Below are positions 23,317 to 33,442 of a stretch of 64,000 nt of DNA, one piece after another (positions within the stretch are counted from its first letter, which is position 1; every line of letters begins with the position of its first letter). Source of the DNA: an uncultured Armatimonadota bacterium (GTDB lineage Bacteria > Armatimonadota > Fimbriimonadia > Fimbriimonadales > Fimbriimonadaceae); assembly GCA_903927025.1 (NCBI GenBank), contig CAIYLG010000014.1, positions 62,001-126,000 of the forward strand, given 5' to 3'. The position numbers were made by a program, and so were the translations under genes. The notes beneath the pieces are model-generated. The model had not been told where the DNA came from, made no database searches, and was given only the letters and a program-made list of their open reading frames with translations.

Positions 23317-25446
23317 ATGGCACGAAGTCACCCACTCGAACTGGTCAGGAATATTGGTATTGCCGCGCACATTGACGCCGGCAAGACCACAACAACTGAG
23401 CGCATCCTGTACTACACAGGTAAGTCGCACAAGATCGGAGAGGTGCACGACGGCGCTGCAACGATGGACTGGATGGAGCAGGAGCAGGAGCGAGGAATTA
23501 CGATTACCTCGGCTGCTACCAGCTGCTTCTGGAAGGGCAGCAACAAAGACCGACCTGAGCACAAGATTAATATCATTGATACTCCAGGTCACGTTGACTT
23601 CACAGTTGAAGTTGAGCGCTCCCTGCGAGTCCTCGATGGCGCTGTGTGCGTTCTCTGTGCCGTAGGCGGCGTTCAGCCGCAGACGGAAACTGTTTGGCGA
23701 CAGATGAACAAGTACGTTGTCCCTCGGATCATCTATGTAAACAAGATGGACCGACTGGGCGCCGACTTTTACACCGTTCTCGCACGAGTCAAAGAGCGAT
23801 TGGGTGCCAACGCGGCCCCGATTCAGCTTCCGATTGGCGCTGAGTCGCTGTACATCGGATACGTTGACCTCATTCGCATGAAGGCAACGATCTACAAGTC
23901 TGACGACGGAAAGACTTCTGAAGAGACCGAGATTCCGCCAGAGATGGCTGAGAAGGCCGCCGAGTACCGAGAGAAGCTCATTGAGTCGATCTCTGAATTT
24001 GACGACTCGATCATGGAGCGATTCCTCGAAGGTGCCGACATTTCTGAGGCTGACGTCCTCAAGGCCCTCCGTGAGGGAACGCTGGCCAACAAGATCGTTC
24101 CGATGTTGTCTGGGTCCTCGTTCAAGAACAAGGGCGTGCAGGCGATGATCGATGCGGTCGTTGACTACCTTCCGTCTCCTCTGGACGTTGCTGTGGTCAA
24201 GGGTGTTCACCCACGATCCGAAGAAGTCATCGAGCGAAAGCCGGACGATAAGGAGCCATTCGCGGCTCTCGCGTTCAAGATCATGTCGGACAAGTACGTT
24301 GGCCGTCTCACCTTCCTTCGCCTTTATTCAGGCGTTTTGAAGAAGGGTACGGCAGTTGCAGTCACTTATCGTGATCCGCAGACTAACGACTTCCGCATTC
24401 GAACGGAGCGCATTGGCCGAATTCTGGAAATGCACGCGAACAGCCGAAACGACATCGATGAGGTGTACGCCGGTGAAATCGTGGGTGTTATCGGACTCAG
24501 CGATGTCAACACGGGTCACACGATCTGCGATGAGGACAATCTGATCGCTCTGGAAAGCATTAAGTTCCCAGAGCCGGTTATTCAGATCGCGATCGAACCA
24601 AAGTCGAAGGCAGACCAGGAAAAGCTTGGTTCTTCGCTGATGCGATTGGCTCAGGAAGACCCTACGTTCCGAGTGTTCACTGACCAGGAATCTGGCCAGA
24701 CGATCATCTCTGGAATGGGTGAGCTTCACCTTGAAATCATCGTCGACCGACTGAATCGAGAGTTTGGCGTTCAGGCGAACCAGGGCAAGCCCCAGGTTGC
24801 CTACCGCGAAACGGTGCGAATCTCGGCCAAGGGCGAAGGGCGCTTTATTCGACAGACGGGTGGTTCCGGTCAGTACGGCCACTGTTGGATCGAGATGGAG
24901 CCACTGCCTGCCGGTTCGGGCTTCGTGTTCGAGAACAAGGTTGTTGGCGGTTCGATTCCTAAGGAATACGTTCCTGCGATCGAAAAGGGTGTCCGTGAGA
25001 GCCTCCTTGCAGGAGTTCTCGCCGGGTATCCGGTTGTCGACATCAAGGTCAAGCTTCTTGAGGGTTCGTATCACGAAGTTGACTCAAACGAAAACGCTTT
25101 CAAGCAGGCTGGAATCCTCGCTTTCAAGGAAGCGATGAAGAAGGCCAACCCGGTTCTTAAAGAGCCGATCATGCATGTTGAAGTAACGACGCCCGAGCAA
25201 AACGTGGGCGACGTTATCGGAGACATCAATGGTCGACGAGGCCGGATCGAAGGAATGGAGAATGCGCTCGGTGGCGTGACAGTAGTCAATGCCCATGTGC
25301 CGCTCTCCGAAATGTTCGGGTACGTTACAACGCTGCGATCGCTTACACAGGGTCGAGCGCAGCCGAATGTAACGCCTTCTCACTATGAGGAGGTTCCGAA
25401 CAGTATCGCAGCCGAGATCACGGCTAAAGCGCAAGGCGGCCGCTAA
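23317..25446 (+). CDS. fusA: Elongation factor G
   Basis: The 709-residue translocase has G1 [20 protein letters not shown]3 DTPGHVDF and G4 NKMDR in the GTPase domain, then domains II-V, including the domain IV segment with [13 protein letters not shown] and the C-terminal [15 protein letters not shown]. The length and sequence are of the ordinary translational EF-G type. It has AAGGACGA before the ATG. The 34-base spacer to tuf has GATAGGAG as ribosome binding site. Confidence 0.97.
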   Translation: MARSHPLELVRNIGIAAHIDAGKTTTTERILYYTGKSHKIGEVHDGAATMDWMEQEQERGITITSAATSCFWKGSNKDRPEHKINIIDTPGHVDFTVEVERSLRVLDGAVCVLCAVGGVQPQTETVWRQMNKYVVPRIIYVNKMDRLGADFYTVLARVKERLGANAAPIQLPIGAESLYIGYVDLIRMKATIYKSDDGKTSEETEIPPEMAEKAAEYREKLIESISEFDDSIMERFLEGADISEADVLKALREGTLANKIVPMLSGSSFKNKGVQAMIDAVVDYLPSPLDVAVVKGVHPRSEEVIERKPDDKEPFAALAFKIMSDKYVGRLTFLRLYSGVLKKGTAVAVTYRDPQTNDFRIRTERIGRILEMHANSRNDIDEVYAGEIVGVIGLSDVNTGHTICDEDNLIALESIKFPEPVIQIAIEPKSKADQEKLGSSLMRLAQEDPTFRVFTDQESGQTIISGMGELHLEIIVDRLNREFGVQANQGKPQVAYRETVRISAKGEGRFIRQTGGSGQYGHCWIEMEPLPAGSGFVFENKVVGGSIPKEYVPAIEKGVRESLLAGVLAGYPVVDIKVKLLEGSYHEVDSNENAFKQAGILAFKEAMKKANPVLKEPIMHVEVTTPEQNVGDVIGDINGRRGRIEGMENALGGVTVVNAHVPLSEMFGYVTTLRSLTQGRAQPNVTPSHYEEVPNSIAAEITAKAQGGR

Positions 25447-25480
25447 AAGCGCCGGATTAGATTAGATAGGAGCACAATAA

Positions 25481-26689
25481 ATGGCAAGAGCTAAATTCGA
25501 GAGGAAAAAGCCCCACGTCAACATCGGCACCATTGGCCACGTTGACCACGGCAAGACGTCGCTTACGGCTGCGATCACAGGCACCCTGGCACTAAAGGGT
25601 TTGTCAAAGAAGGTTTCTTACGCAGAAATCGACTCGGCACCTGAAGAGAAGGCCCGCGGTATCACGATCAACATTTCGCACCAGGAGTACGAAACGGCGA
25701 CCCGGCACTATGCCCACGTCGACTGCCCTGGACACGCGGACTTTATCAAGAACATGATCACCGGTGCCGCTCAGATGGACGGCGCGATCCTGGTTGTTTC
25801 GGCCACAGACGGTCCGATGCCCCAGACGCGAGAGCACATTCTGCTGGCCCGCCAGGTCGGTGTTCCTCACATCGTGGTTTACATCAACAAGGTTGACCTC
25901 GTTGACGATCCTGAACTGATTGAGCTGGTTGAGATGGAAGTTCGCGACCTCCTCAACAAGTACGGTTTCCCTGGAGACGACACACCCATCATCAAGGGTT
26001 CAGCTGTTCAGACGCTGGACGCACTTGAGAAGGGAACGCCGATCGACAGCGACGCCTACAAGTCTGTTCTCGACTTGATGGAAGCGGTTGACACGTTCAT
26101 CCCAACCCCAACTCGAGATAAGGACAAGCCGTTCTTGATGGCCGTCGAAGACGTGTTCACCATCACCGGTCGCGGTACCGTTGCTACGGGCCGTGTCGAG
26201 CGCGGACAGCTCAAGTCGATGGAAGAAGTTGAGATCGTTGGTCTCAGCGAAGCTCCTCGAAAGACGGTCTGCACCGGTATCGAAATGTTCCGCAAGACCT
26301 TGGACTACTGTGAGGCTGGCGACAACGTCGGTCTTCTGCTCCGAGGCGTCGATCGAACTTCGATCGAGCGCGGAATGGTTTGCTGTAAGGTCGGTTCGAT
26401 CAAGCCGCACACCAAGTTCAAGGCAGAGGTCTACGTTCTCTCGAAAGAAGAGGGCGGACGACACACCCCGTTCGTTTCGGGCTACCGACCGCAGTTCTTC
26501 TTCCGCACCACTGACGTGACCGGAACGTTGAACCTTCCGGAAGGTGTCGAGATGGTTATGCCTGGTGACAATATCACCATGACCATCGAGCTCATCTCAA
26601 ACGTGGCCATGGAGCAGGGTTCCAAGTTTGCTATTCGTGAAGGCGGCCGAACGGTCGGTGCTGGAACGATTACTGAAATTGAACTCTAA
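25481..26689 (+). CDS. tuf: Elongation factor Tu
   Basis: The 402-residue protein delivers aminoacyl-tRNA to the ribosome. The P-loop reads [14 protein letters not shown], where the residue after the Mg-binding Thr is Ser instead of the common Thr; switch I is [15 protein letters not shown]3 is DCPGHADF and G4 is NKVD. Domains II and III are complete to [11 protein letters not shown]. It is the last gene of the str unit and is followed by a hairpin at 26698-26729 before rpsJ. Whether a second tuf exists elsewhere is not known. Confidence 0.97.
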   Translation: MARAKFERKKPHVNIGTIGHVDHGKTSLTAAITGTLALKGLSKKVSYAEIDSAPEEKARGITINISHQEYETATRHYAHVDCPGHADFIKNMITGAAQMDGAILVVSATDGPMPQTREHILLARQVGVPHIVVYINKVDLVDDPELIELVEMEVRDLLNKYGFPGDDTPIIKGSAVQTLDALEKGTPIDSDAYKSVLDLMEAVDTFIPTPTRDKDKPFLMAVEDVFTITGRGTVATGRVERGQLKSMEEVEIVGLSEAPRKTVCTGIEMFRKTLDYCEAGDNVGLLLRGVDRTSIERGMVCCKVGSIKPHTKFKAEVYVLSKEEGGRHTPFVSGYRPQFFFRTTDVTGTLNLPEGVEMVMPGDNITMTIELISNVAMEQGSKFAIREGGRTVGAGTITEIEL

Positions 26690-26697
26690 AGGAAATC

Positions 26698-26729
26698 AGA
26701 AGCCCTCGTCCAATCGGATGAGGGCTTCT
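26698..26729 (+). terminator. Hairpin between tuf and rpsJ
   Basis: AGAAGCCCTC pairs perfectly with GAGGGCTTCT around a 12-base loop. The trailing T run is short (TTCTT), so it may act as a leaky terminator or an mRNA processing site between the str and S10 units. Confidence 0.55.
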
Positions 26730-26746
26730 TACTGAAAAAGCAAACA

Positions 26747-27058
26747 ATGGCAGGCATCAAAGTAAGAATCAGGCTCCGCGCCTATGATCACCGAATCATC
26801 GACCAATCGGCCGAGAAGATTACGGATACGGCAAAGCGCACGGGAGCCCGTGTCGCAGGTCCGACTCCACTTCCGACGAACATTCGACGGTTCTGTGTCA
26901 TCCGCGGTCCGCACATCGACAAGGAGTCCATGGAGCATTTTGAGCTCAGGACCCACAATCGGCTTATCGATATTCTCGAGCCGACCAACAAGACGATCGA
27001 CGCTCTGATGAGATTGGATCTCCCCAGCGGCGTAGACATCGAAATCAAGAGCGCTTAG
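26747..27058 (+). CDS. rpsJ: 30S ribosomal protein S10
   Basis: The 103-residue protein (also the NusE antitermination factor) shows [36 protein letters not shown] and RTHNRLIDI. Length is normal. The ATG is preceded by AAAAAGCAAACA with no strong Shine-Dalgarno site. A long 124-base spacer follows before rplC. Confidence 0.97.
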   Translation: MAGIKVRIRLRAYDHRIIDQSAEKITDTAKRTGARVAGPTPLPTNIRRFCVIRGPHIDKESMEHFELRTHNRLIDILEPTNKTIDALMRLDLPSGVDIEIKSA

Positions 27059-27080
27059 GCCTCTCGGTTTCAACGACAAA

Positions 27081-27092
27081 TCTATATATAGA
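27081..27092. promoter_or_regulatory. TCTATATATAGA palindrome in the rpsJ-rplC spacer
   Basis: A perfect 12-base A/T palindrome lies in the 124-base gap. It contains TATATA and could be an internal promoter -10 or a protein site; no good -35 was found. Confidence 0.25.
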
Positions 27093-27182
27093 CGCTTCAA
27101 AGGCAAGGTACCGGCGACCCAACGGCAAAGAGGGCAACGCACACAAACGGTCCGAGCGCAGTGGAAGCGAAGAGGGTGAATT

Positions 27183-27809
27183 ATGTTGCCAGGAATTCTG
27201 GGCACAAAAATTGGAATGACCCACGTCTTCACGGACGATGGGAAAATGGTGCCGGTGACAGTCGTACAGGCTGGACCGGTGTTTGTCACGCAGCTCAAGA
27301 CTGCGGACACTGACGGCTACACGGCAGTTCAGGTTGGTTACGGCGAGGCTAAGGAAAAGAATCTTACTTTCCCCAAGTTTGGCCACCTGAAGAAAGCTGG
27401 CGTGAGCAAGCACCTTCGCACGCTGAAGGAGTTTCGAGTGGATTCCACCGAGGGCTTGACCCTTGGACAGGAAATCACTGTAGACATCTTCGCTGAAGGC
27501 GAGAAGATCACTGTTACCGGAACGAGCAAGGGTCGCGGCTTCGCCGGCGGCGTCAAGCGCTACCACTTCAAGGGTCAGCACATGACGCACGGTTACATGA
27601 CGCACCGACGACCGCTGTCTAACGGCGCTACTGGTCCTCAGAGAGTTTTCAAAGGTAAGAGAGGCCCTGGTCACATGGGTGATGCCACTGTGACGCAGAA
27701 GGGTCTTAAAGTCGTTAAGGTCGATGCAGAGCGAAATCTAATTCTCATCGATGGCAGCGTGCCCGGCCCCAACGGCGCCCCCGTGATCATCAGCAAGGTG
27801 GCGAGGTAA
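27183..27809 (+). CDS. rplC: 50S ribosomal protein L3
   Basis: The 208-residue protein begins LPGILGTKIGMTHVF and has the loop segment GFAGGVKRYHFKGQHMTHG and KRGPGHMGDATVTQKGL that reaches the peptidyl transferase centre. Length is normal. AGAGGGTG precedes the ATG. It is four bases from rplD. Confidence 0.96.
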   Translation: MLPGILGTKIGMTHVFTDDGKMVPVTVVQAGPVFVTQLKTADTDGYTAVQVGYGEAKEKNLTFPKFGHLKKAGVSKHLRTLKEFRVDSTEGLTLGQEITVDIFAEGEKITVTGTSKGRGFAGGVKRYHFKGQHMTHGYMTHRRPLSNGATGPQRVFKGKRGPGHMGDATVTQKGLKVVKVDAERNLILIDGSVPGPNGAPVIISKVAR

Positions 27810-27813
27810 GGCA

Positions 27814-28485
27814 ATGGCAGAGATTCAGATTCAAGGAAAAGACGGCAAGGCGCTGGGCAATCATACGTTCAGCAAGGCTATTGCCGAAGCTAAGGTAAGT
27901 GCAGTTACCGCACACAGAGCTGTTGTTGCTGAAGAAGCCAACAGCCGACAGGGAACGCAGTCTGCAAAGACTCGATCCGAAGTCCGTGGTGGCGGTCGAA
28001 AGCCTTACAAGCAGAAGAAGACTGGTAACGCACGTCAGGGTACGGTTAGCGCGCCTCACTACCGACATGGTGGTATGGCGATGGCCGTTAAGCCTCGCGA
28101 CTACGAAAAGAAGATCAACAAGAAGGAGCGACGAGCTGCTCTCTTGGGTGCCCTTGCCGCTCACATCGAAGCCGGCAATGTCAGCGTGATCGATTCAATC
28201 GTATTTGCTGAGCCAAAGACCAAGGATGCGGTGGCTTTCCTAAGCGCCCTCGGTCTTGCCAATCAGCGACGCGTTCTCATCATCGTTCCGCAGTACGACC
28301 AGATAACGCTGAAGTGCTTCCGAAACCTTCCGAACGTCACGGTGAAAACCGCTCCGTCGTCTTCGGCTGGTGGAGCAGAGGCAGCGAAGACTGCTGTGTT
28401 CTCAACCCGAGACCTGCTGGTATCCCAGAAGATCGTGGTTGCACAGGACGCGCTCACCAAGATCGAGGAGGTCTGGGCTAAGTGA
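27814..28485 (+). CDS. rplD: 50S ribosomal protein L4
   Basis: The 223-residue protein has the extended loop motif GGGRKPYKQKKTGNARQGT that lines the exit tunnel, followed by HYRHGGMAMAVKPRDY, and the C-terminal STRDLLVSQKIVVAQDAL. In E. coli L4 represses the S10 operon; a regulatory target here would have to lie before rpsJ or in the rpsJ-rplC spacer. It overlaps rplW by four bases. Confidence 0.95.
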   Translation: MAEIQIQGKDGKALGNHTFSKAIAEAKVSAVTAHRAVVAEEANSRQGTQSAKTRSEVRGGGRKPYKQKKTGNARQGTVSAPHYRHGGMAMAVKPRDYEKKINKKERRAALLGALAAHIEAGNVSVIDSIVFAEPKTKDAVAFLSALGLANQRRVLIIVPQYDQITLKCFRNLPNVTVKTAPSSSAGGAEAAKTAVFSTRDLLVSQKIVVAQDALTKIEEVWAK

Positions 28486-28823
28486 AGAACCCACACGATA
28501 TCATCCTGAGACCGCATATTACGGAAAAGGCCGTTGGCCTGTCGTATGGCGATCCTCGGATTAAGGACGAGGCTGACCTCGTTCGAAAGTACACCTTTGA
28601 AGTAGCAACCTCCGCCAACAAGATTGAGATCAAGCAGGCGCTGGAAGCGATTTACAACGAGGGCAAGAAGAAGGACCAGGCCATCAACATCGAGTCAGTC
28701 CGAACCATTAAGGTTCTGGGCAAGAAGCGACGTCGAGGCAAGAGCGTTGGTTACGAACCGAATCGAAAGAAGGCTGTTGTAACTCTCGCTAAGGGCCAGA
28801 TGCTCGAGGATTACGGAGTCTAA
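28482..28823 (+). CDS. rplW: 50S ribosomal protein L23
   Basis: The 113-residue protein begins [19 protein letters not shown] and ends near [18 protein letters not shown], typical of L23 at the tunnel exit, which also docks trigger factor and SRP. It is slightly longer than average because of an inserted segment ([14 protein letters not shown]). The start is GTG 28482, overlapping the L4 stop. Confidence 0.94.
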   Translation: MKNPHDIILRPHITEKAVGLSYGDPRIKDEADLVRKYTFEVATSANKIEIKQALEAIYNEGKKKDQAINIESVRTIKVLGKKRRRGKSVGYEPNRKKAVVTLAKGQMLEDYGV

Positions 28824-28824
28824 G

Positions 28825-29655
28825 ATGCCAACGAGAGTTTATAAACCAACCTCACCAGGTCGACGCGGTATGATCGGCGCGACCTACTCTGAGGTCACGA
28901 AGATTGGTCCGGAGAAGTCACTGACAACTCCAAAGCCGAAGACCGGTGGTCGAAACAGCAGCGGGCGTCTGACTTCCAAGAACCGTGGCGGCGGAAATAA
29001 AACCCGTTACCGCGTCGTCGACTTCAAGCGAGAGAAGGACTCCGTGAAGGCAAAGGTCGTTGCGATCGAATACGATCCTAACCGAACCTGCCGAATCGCA
29101 CTCCTTCACTACCTTGATGGCGAGAAGCGATACATTCTTGCTCCTCGACATCTTGAGGTCGGAACGATCGTGGAGAGCGGCGAAGGCGCAGACATTCTGC
29201 CCGGCAACGCGCTTCCGCTGAAGAACATCCCACTTGGTACGCTCGTGCACAACATCGAGCTTCAACCAAAGAAGGGTGGTCAGATGGTTCGATCCGCTGG
29301 CGCTTCTGCTCAGGTTATGGCGAAAGAGGGTAACTATGTGACCCTCCGACTTCCAAGCGGAGAAATGCGAATGGTGCACAACACCTGCCGCGCAACCGTC
29401 GGAGAAGTTGGCAATGCTGAGCATGAGAACGAAGTTATCGGTAAGGCCGGTAAGAATCGCGGCCTCGGCCGCAAGCCGCACGTTCGCGGCGTCGTGATGA
29501 GCCCACGCGACCACCCACATGGTGGTGGTGAAGCTAAGTCGCCGGTTGGACGCAAGAAGGGTCCTGTCGACCGATGGGGCAACAAGGCTATTGGCCAGCA
29601 CACGCGCCACAACAAGCGGACAGAAAAGTACATCGTTCGACGGAGGACGAAGTAG
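28825..29655 (+). CDS. rplB: 50S ribosomal protein L2
   Basis: The 276-residue protein has the N-terminal [28 protein letters not shown], and the C-terminal peptidyl-transferase segment [18 protein letters not shown] with the conserved histidine. By hand count 12 of its 28 arginine codons are CGA, an unusual preference for a highly expressed gene. A 123-base spacer with a hairpin follows before rpsS. Confidence 0.97.
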   Translation: MPTRVYKPTSPGRRGMIGATYSEVTKIGPEKSLTTPKPKTGGRNSSGRLTSKNRGGGNKTRYRVVDFKREKDSVKAKVVAIEYDPNRTCRIALLHYLDGEKRYILAPRHLEVGTIVESGEGADILPGNALPLKNIPLGTLVHNIELQPKKGGQMVRSAGASAQVMAKEGNYVTLRLPSGEMRMVHNTCRATVGEVGNAEHENEVIGKAGKNRGLGRKPHVRGVVMSPRDHPHGGGEAKSPVGRKKGPVDRWGNKAIGQHTRHNKRTEKYIVRRRTK

Positions 29656-29668
29656 GAGAACGCTGAAC

Positions 29669-29712
29669 GCTAGGCTCTGGGATTGGGTGAAAGCCCTGAC
29701 TCAGCGCCTAGC
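29669..29712 (+). promoter_or_regulatory. Hairpin in the rplB-rpsS spacer
   Basis: GCTAGGC(t)CTG pairs with CAG(c)GCCTAGC. The spacer is 123 bases long where most bacteria have a few. It may be an autoregulatory site or an RNase target; there is no T run, so it is not a terminator. Confidence 0.45.
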
Positions 29713-29778
29713 ATTCGACGCCTCTCCAATGTGAGTGCACTGCCCAGCCAAAAAGCTAAGGGGCAACACAGGAGAAAA

Positions 29779-30066
29779 ATGGCAAGAAGCTTAAAGAAAG
29801 GATTTTTTGTCGATGACCATCTCATGAAGAAGGTTTTCGACTTGAACGCTAAAGGCGAAAAGAGGCTGATCAAGACGTGGAGCCGACGCTCTACGATCAC
29901 ACCTGACATGGTGGGTCACACATTCGCTGTCCACGACGGACGAAAGCACGTTCCAGTGTTCGTGACCGAGAACATGATTGGTCATAAACTGGGTGAATTT
30001 GCTCCGACGCGAACGTTCCGCGGCCACGCTGGTGGCCTCGCCGAGAGGGGGACGAAGCTAAGATAA
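29779..30066 (+). CDS. rpsS: 30S ribosomal protein S19
   Basis: The 95-residue protein begins [19 protein letters not shown] and ends with the [16 protein letters not shown] motif that contacts 16S rRNA. AGGAG lies 6 bases before ATG 29779, which settles the start; the frame upstream to 29683 has no family match. Confidence 0.96.
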   Translation: MARSLKKGFFVDDHLMKKVFDLNAKGEKRLIKTWSRRSTITPDMVGHTFAVHDGRKHVPVFVTENMIGHKLGEFAPTRTFRGHAGGLAERGTKLR

Positions 30067-30084
30067 CCCCCGCCGGGTAAAATA

Positions 30085-30116
30085 AGCGGCTTTGCGCGAG
30101 GTTCGCGGCAGCCGCT
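30085..30116 (+). promoter_or_regulatory. Hairpin in the rpsS-rplV spacer
   Basis: AGCGGCT pairs with AGCCGCT across an 18-base loop. TAAAAT at 30078-30083 lies just upstream, so an internal promoter is also possible. Confidence 0.35.
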
Positions 30117-30130
30117 AGAGGCAACAGACG

Positions 30131-30718
30131 ATGGAAGTAAGAGCAATCGCAAAATATGTAAGAGTGCAGCCTCGCAAGGTGCGCATCATCGCGGACGAAG
30201 TTCGCGGTAAAAACGCGCTGCACACGGTAAGCGTTCTGCGCTACCACACCAGCAAGGGTGCCAAGGAACTGCATCAGGTTCTCGTGTCGGCTATGGCCAA
30301 CGCGCAGGAAAACCATGGCCTATCGCCAGAGCAGCTCCGAATCGCAACCATTACGGTTGACGAAGGGCCCCGCCTGAAGAGAATGCAGGCACGAGCCATG
30401 GGTCGCGGAAATCAGATTATCAAGAAGACCAGCCACATCACCGTGGTGGTCGAAGATTACGAAGCTCCGAAGCCAGTTAAGCCACACGGCACTAAAGCCA
30501 AGGCTCGACCGACTTTCGCTGCACCGTCACGACGCAAGGCCAAGGCCGCCGCTAAGGCAGCTGAAGTCGCCGAGACGCCTGCAGAAGAGACAGTAGTAAT
30601 CGAAACAGCACCGGAAGCGGTGGCTGAGGCTCCAGCAGTGGAGACCACGACGACGGAGACGGTCAATGAGACCGCAGGTGTTGAGGCCGAAGCCTCGGAC
30701 GAAAAGGGAGCGGAGTAA
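30131..30718 (+). CDS. rplV: 50S ribosomal protein L22 with C-terminal extension
   Basis: Residues 1-112 are ordinary L22: VRAIAKYVRVQPRKVR, EDYEAPK and the tunnel-lining hairpin PRLKRMQARAMGRGNQI. The protein then continues for about 80 residues, first basic and Ala/Lys-rich (SRRKAKAAAKAAE) and then acidic with repeated Glu, Ala, Thr and Val. Normal L22 is about 110 residues, so the total of 195 is unusual. The tail would lie on the solvent side and is probably disordered. The stop is followed by the TTG of rpsC two bases later. Confidence 0.94.
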   Translation: MEVRAIAKYVRVQPRKVRIIADEVRGKNALHTVSVLRYHTSKGAKELHQVLVSAMANAQENHGLSPEQLRIATITVDEGPRLKRMQARAMGRGNQIIKKTSHITVVVEDYEAPKPVKPHGTKAKARPTFAAPSRRKAKAAAKAAEVAETPAEETVVIETAPEAVAEAPAVETTTTETVNETAGVEAEASDEKGAE

Positions 30719-30720
30719 CT

Positions 30721-31497
30721 TTGGGTCAAAAGATTCATCCAGTTGGCTTGCGCGTCGGAGTCATCCGTGGCTTCGATAGCCAGTGGTATTACGGTAAGAA
30801 GGGTTACGGCCCAGCACTGCTGCAGGACCACCAAATTCGACAGTTTATCAAGAAGCGAACCGGGCTCGGAAACGTCAGCCGCGTTGAGATCGAGAGAGCT
30901 GCCAACCGCGTGAAGGTTACGATCTTCACAGCGCGACCTGGCGCTATCATCGGACGCGGTGGAAAGGGCATCGATGAGCTCACAGACACGCTCAATCGAA
31001 TGGTTCGAGCACGGGACAAGACCAATGTCGTTCAGGTGAACGTCACGGAAGTCCGACAGCCAGAGCTTGATGCTCAGCTCGTCGCAGAGAACGTCTGCCA
31101 GCAGCTCGAAAAGCGAATCAGCCACCGCCGCGCTATGCGACAGGCAATGACTCGTGTCATGAGAATGAACGGCCGTGGCATCAAGATTCAGGTGTCCGGA
31201 CGACTTGGCGGTTCAGAAATTGCTCGACGTGAGGGTGACAAGATCGGAAAGATCCCCCTTCACACCATTCGAGCCGACATCGACTACGGTCAGGCAACTG
31301 CCCATACGATGTACGGATCGGTTGGATGCAAAGTCTGGATCTACAAGGGCGAAGTTCTTCCTGAGCGCCGCCTACGAGACATGGAGCAGACTCCTCGCGA
31401 GCCACGAAGATCTCGTGCGCCACGTGAGAACGCTGAGCCACAGGCATTCGCTGCTGTAACGACACCGGAAGCACCGAAGGAAGGAACTGTAGCCTAA
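30721..31497 (+). CDS. rpsC: 30S ribosomal protein S3 with C-terminal extension
   Basis: The 258-residue protein starts [19 protein letters not shown] from a TTG. The KH domain motif is [14 protein letters not shown], and the C-terminal domain has [19 protein letters not shown] and [14 protein letters not shown]. About 40 extra residues follow ([13 protein letters not shown] and a Pro/Glu/Ala end). Its last base is the first of the rplP start. Confidence 0.95.
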   Translation: MGQKIHPVGLRVGVIRGFDSQWYYGKKGYGPALLQDHQIRQFIKKRTGLGNVSRVEIERAANRVKVTIFTARPGAIIGRGGKGIDELTDTLNRMVRARDKTNVVQVNVTEVRQPELDAQLVAENVCQQLEKRISHRRAMRQAMTRVMRMNGRGIKIQVSGRLGGSEIARREGDKIGKIPLHTIRADIDYGQATAHTMYGSVGCKVWIYKGEVLPERRLRDMEQTPREPRRSRAPRENAEPQAFAAVTTPEAPKEGTVA

Positions 31498-31961
31498 TGT
31501 TGATGCCTAAGAGAGTTAAACATCGTAAGATGCACCGCGGACGCATGAAGGGCAAGGCCACTCAGGGCAACCGCGTTTCATTCGGCGAATTCGCAATCGT
31601 CGCGCTTGAGCCAGCCTGGATCACGTCGCGACAGATCGAAGCCTCTCGAATTGCAATGACCCGTCACATCAAGCGTGGCGGAAAAGTGTGGATTCGAATC
31701 TTCCCAGATAAGTCGTACACTAAGAAGCCTCTCGAAACCCGTATGGGTAAGGGTAAGGCGCCTGTGGAAGGCTGGGTCGCCGTCGTCAAGCCGGGTCGCG
31801 TCATGTTCGAAATGAGCGGCGTCTCGGTGGAAGTGGCGAAGGAAGCCATGCGGCTTGCTATTTTCAAGCTGCCCATTAAATGTAAGTTCGTCACCAAGGC
31901 AGACCTTGATGCCCTAGACATCATCGTCCACGAGGACACCGCTGAGGAGACGGCAGCCTAA
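31497..31961 (+). CDS. rplP: 50S ribosomal protein L16
   Basis: The 154-residue protein has [36 protein letters not shown] and [18 protein letters not shown], the standard L16 features around the A-site tRNA. A short acidic tail ([10 protein letters not shown]) extends it. Two starts are possible: ATG 31497 overlapping rpsC, or ATG 31503 giving MPKRVKH, which is the usual N-terminus. Confidence 0.95.
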   Translation: MLMPKRVKHRKMHRGRMKGKATQGNRVSFGEFAIVALEPAWITSRQIEASRIAMTRHIKRGGKVWIRIFPDKSYTKKPLETRMGKGKAPVEGWVAVVKPGRVMFEMSGVSVEVAKEAMRLAIFKLPIKCKFVTKADLDALDIIVHEDTAEETAA

Positions 31962-31970
31962 AACGCTCCT

Positions 31971-32204
31971 ATGAGCGTTCTGGATCAGCAAACTGAAATG
32001 AAGGATACAAAGACAGCAGAACTTCGGGACAAGAGTGTTCCCGAGCTTGAGCAGTTGGTTCGCAATGAGCGAGCCAGTCTGTACAACGCTCGACGAGACC
32101 TCGTTTTCCGACGGATTACCGACACCGCCAGCGTCAAGGTGCGACGACACAACATCGCCCGCATGATGACTCTGATTGCGGAGAAGAAGCGAGGAAACGC
32201 GTAA
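31971..32204 (+). CDS. rpmC: 50S ribosomal protein L29
   Basis: The 77-residue protein is mostly two helices: [16 protein letters not shown] and [14 protein letters not shown]. The N-terminus is about ten residues longer than usual; a second ATG at 31998 ([13 protein letters not shown]) would give the normal length. It overlaps rpsQ by one base (TAATG). Confidence 0.9.
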   Translation: MSVLDQQTEMKDTKTAELRDKSVPELEQLVRNERASLYNARRDLVFRRITDTASVKVRRHNIARMMTLIAEKKRGNA

Positions 32205-32512
32205 TGGCCGCAGCAAAGAAGAAAGCAGAGGAGACCGCATCCGTGGAAGCTCCAGTTCAGGATGAGCGTGGCCGACGCAAAACCCGTCAGGGCATCGTCG
32301 TCTCCAACAAAATGGAGAAGACTGTTGTCGTGAAGATTGAGCGACGTGTGCAGCACCCGATCTACGGAAAGGTCGTTTTGCGTACAAAGAAGTTCAAGGC
32401 ACACGACCTCCTCGGATGCGATGAGGGTGACACTGTCGAGATTATGGAAACGAGACCGATCAGCCGAGACAAGTGCTGGCGCGTCACCCAGATCCTCGAG
32501 AAGGTCAAGTAA
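32204..32512 (+). CDS. rpsQ: 30S ribosomal protein S17 with N-terminal extension
   Basis: The OB-fold core is clear: [33 protein letters not shown] and [17 protein letters not shown]. Before it is a 20-residue Ala/Lys/Glu-rich extension ([17 protein letters not shown]) not found in the typical 85-residue S17. It is the last gene before a 117-base structured spacer. Confidence 0.95.
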   Translation: MAAAKKKAEETASVEAPVQDERGRRKTRQGIVVSNKMEKTVVVKIERRVQHPIYGKVVLRTKKFKAHDLLGCDEGDTVEIMETRPISRDKCWRVTQILEKVK

Positions 32513-32519
32513 TAAGTTA

Positions 32520-32605
32520 GGCAGGCTCAGCCTGCCGATCGGCTGGAGGCAGAGGAAACTCTGCCTCTAAGCCATGTCAAGCCTCCGCCAGCTCGCTGGA
32601 ATGGC
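32520..32605 (+). promoter_or_regulatory. Three consecutive hairpins in the rpsQ-rplN spacer
   Basis: GGCAGGCT/AGCCTGCC (32520-32536), GAGGCAGAG with a GAAA tetraloop and CTCTGCCTC (32546-32567), and GCCAT..ATGGC enclosing CCAG-CTCG-CTGG (32571-32605) follow one another. None has a T run. The position, at the boundary between the S10 and spc parts, fits a translational control or processing element; function is inferred. Confidence 0.55.
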
Positions 32606-32629
32606 CTCTGAGAAAAAAGGGAAAATAAA

Positions 32630-33001
32630 ATGGTTCAGCAATTTACACGGCTCAAAGTAGCCGACAACTCAGGAGCGCGAGAAGTTATGTGTATTCGCGT
32701 TCTGAAGGGCTCGCAGCCCCGCTACGGCGGAGTCGGCGACGTCATCGTGGCAGCTGTCAAGGTGGCCACTCCAAACATGCCAGTCAAGAAGGGCGACGTC
32801 ATCAAGGCCGTCATCGTTCGCACTAAGCGAGCCATGCGCCGAGTCGATGGATCTACGCTCCGATTTGACGACAACGCATGTGTGGTTATCAACCCACAGA
32901 ATTTAGAGCCCCGCGGCACCCGAATTTTCGGACCGGTGGCTCGTGAGCTGCGCGACAAAAACTTCATGAAGATTGTCTCGCTTGCACCGGAGGTGCTGTA
33001 A
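32630..33001 (+). CDS. rplN: 50S ribosomal protein L14
   Basis: The 123-residue protein has [20 protein letters not shown] and [20 protein letters not shown] and ends [13 protein letters not shown]. Length is normal. AAAAAAGGG lies about 9 bases before the ATG. It overlaps rplX by one base. Confidence 0.96.
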   Translation: MVQQFTRLKVADNSGAREVMCIRVLKGSQPRYGGVGDVIVAAVKVATPNMPVKKGDVIKAVIVRTKRAMRRVDGSTLRFDDNACVVINPQNLEPRGTRIFGPVARELRDKNFMKIVSLAPEVL

Positions 33002-33414
33002 TGCCTACCAAAGCCGAAATTAAGCAGAAAGCCACGCACATCAAGCTCAAAGTCCGAAAGGGCGATAAAGTTGTGATCATCTCGGGCAAAGACAAGGGCG
33101 AAATTGGCTTCGTAGCCGCGGTTTCTCCTAAGGACCAGAAGGTCATCGTTCTCAAGGAGAACGAAGAGAATCCCGAGCAGCCGTTCCCGTTGAACGCCGC
33201 CATCAAGCACCGTAAGGCGCGGAACCAGGGCGAGCGATCGATGAGAATTAAAATTCCAGTGCCCATCCACATGAGCAATGTGATGGTCATCGATTCCACC
33301 ACCAACCTGCCAACGCGAGTTGGACGCCGACTCGAAGATGGCAAGCTTGTACGCTATGCCAAGAAGTCTGGCGCCAAGCTCGTTGATGCAGTGGTGATGG
33401 AACCTAAGCAGTAG
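33001..33414 (+). CDS. rplX: 50S ribosomal protein L24
   Basis: The 137-residue protein has the KOW motif KLKVRKGDKVVIISGKDKGE and a later SNVMVIDSTTNLPTRVG. It is longer than the usual 100-110 because of an insertion in the middle (KENEENPEQPFPLNA). It initiates 50S assembly. A 46-base spacer with a small hairpin follows. Confidence 0.94.
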   Translation: MPTKAEIKQKATHIKLKVRKGDKVVIISGKDKGEIGFVAAVSPKDQKVIVLKENEENPEQPFPLNAAIKHRKARNQGERSMRIKIPVPIHMSNVMVIDSTTNLPTRVGRRLEDGKLVRYAKKSGAKLVDAVVMEPKQ

Positions 33415-33418
33415 TTAG

Positions 33419-33442
33419 TGATTGAGGCCTGGTCAGCAATCA
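33419..33442 (+). promoter_or_regulatory. Hairpin in the rplX-rplE spacer
   Basis: TGATTG pairs with CAATCA across a 12-base loop that includes CCTG. It is weaker than the other spacers' hairpins. Confidence 0.3.

Noticed and set aside
23197-24210. Antisense frame of 337 codons across rpsG and fusA
   Set aside because: It lies opposite intact, highly conserved genes and has no recognisable motif; other antisense frames over fusA, lysS and the glycosyltransferase at 13853 were rejected for the same reason.
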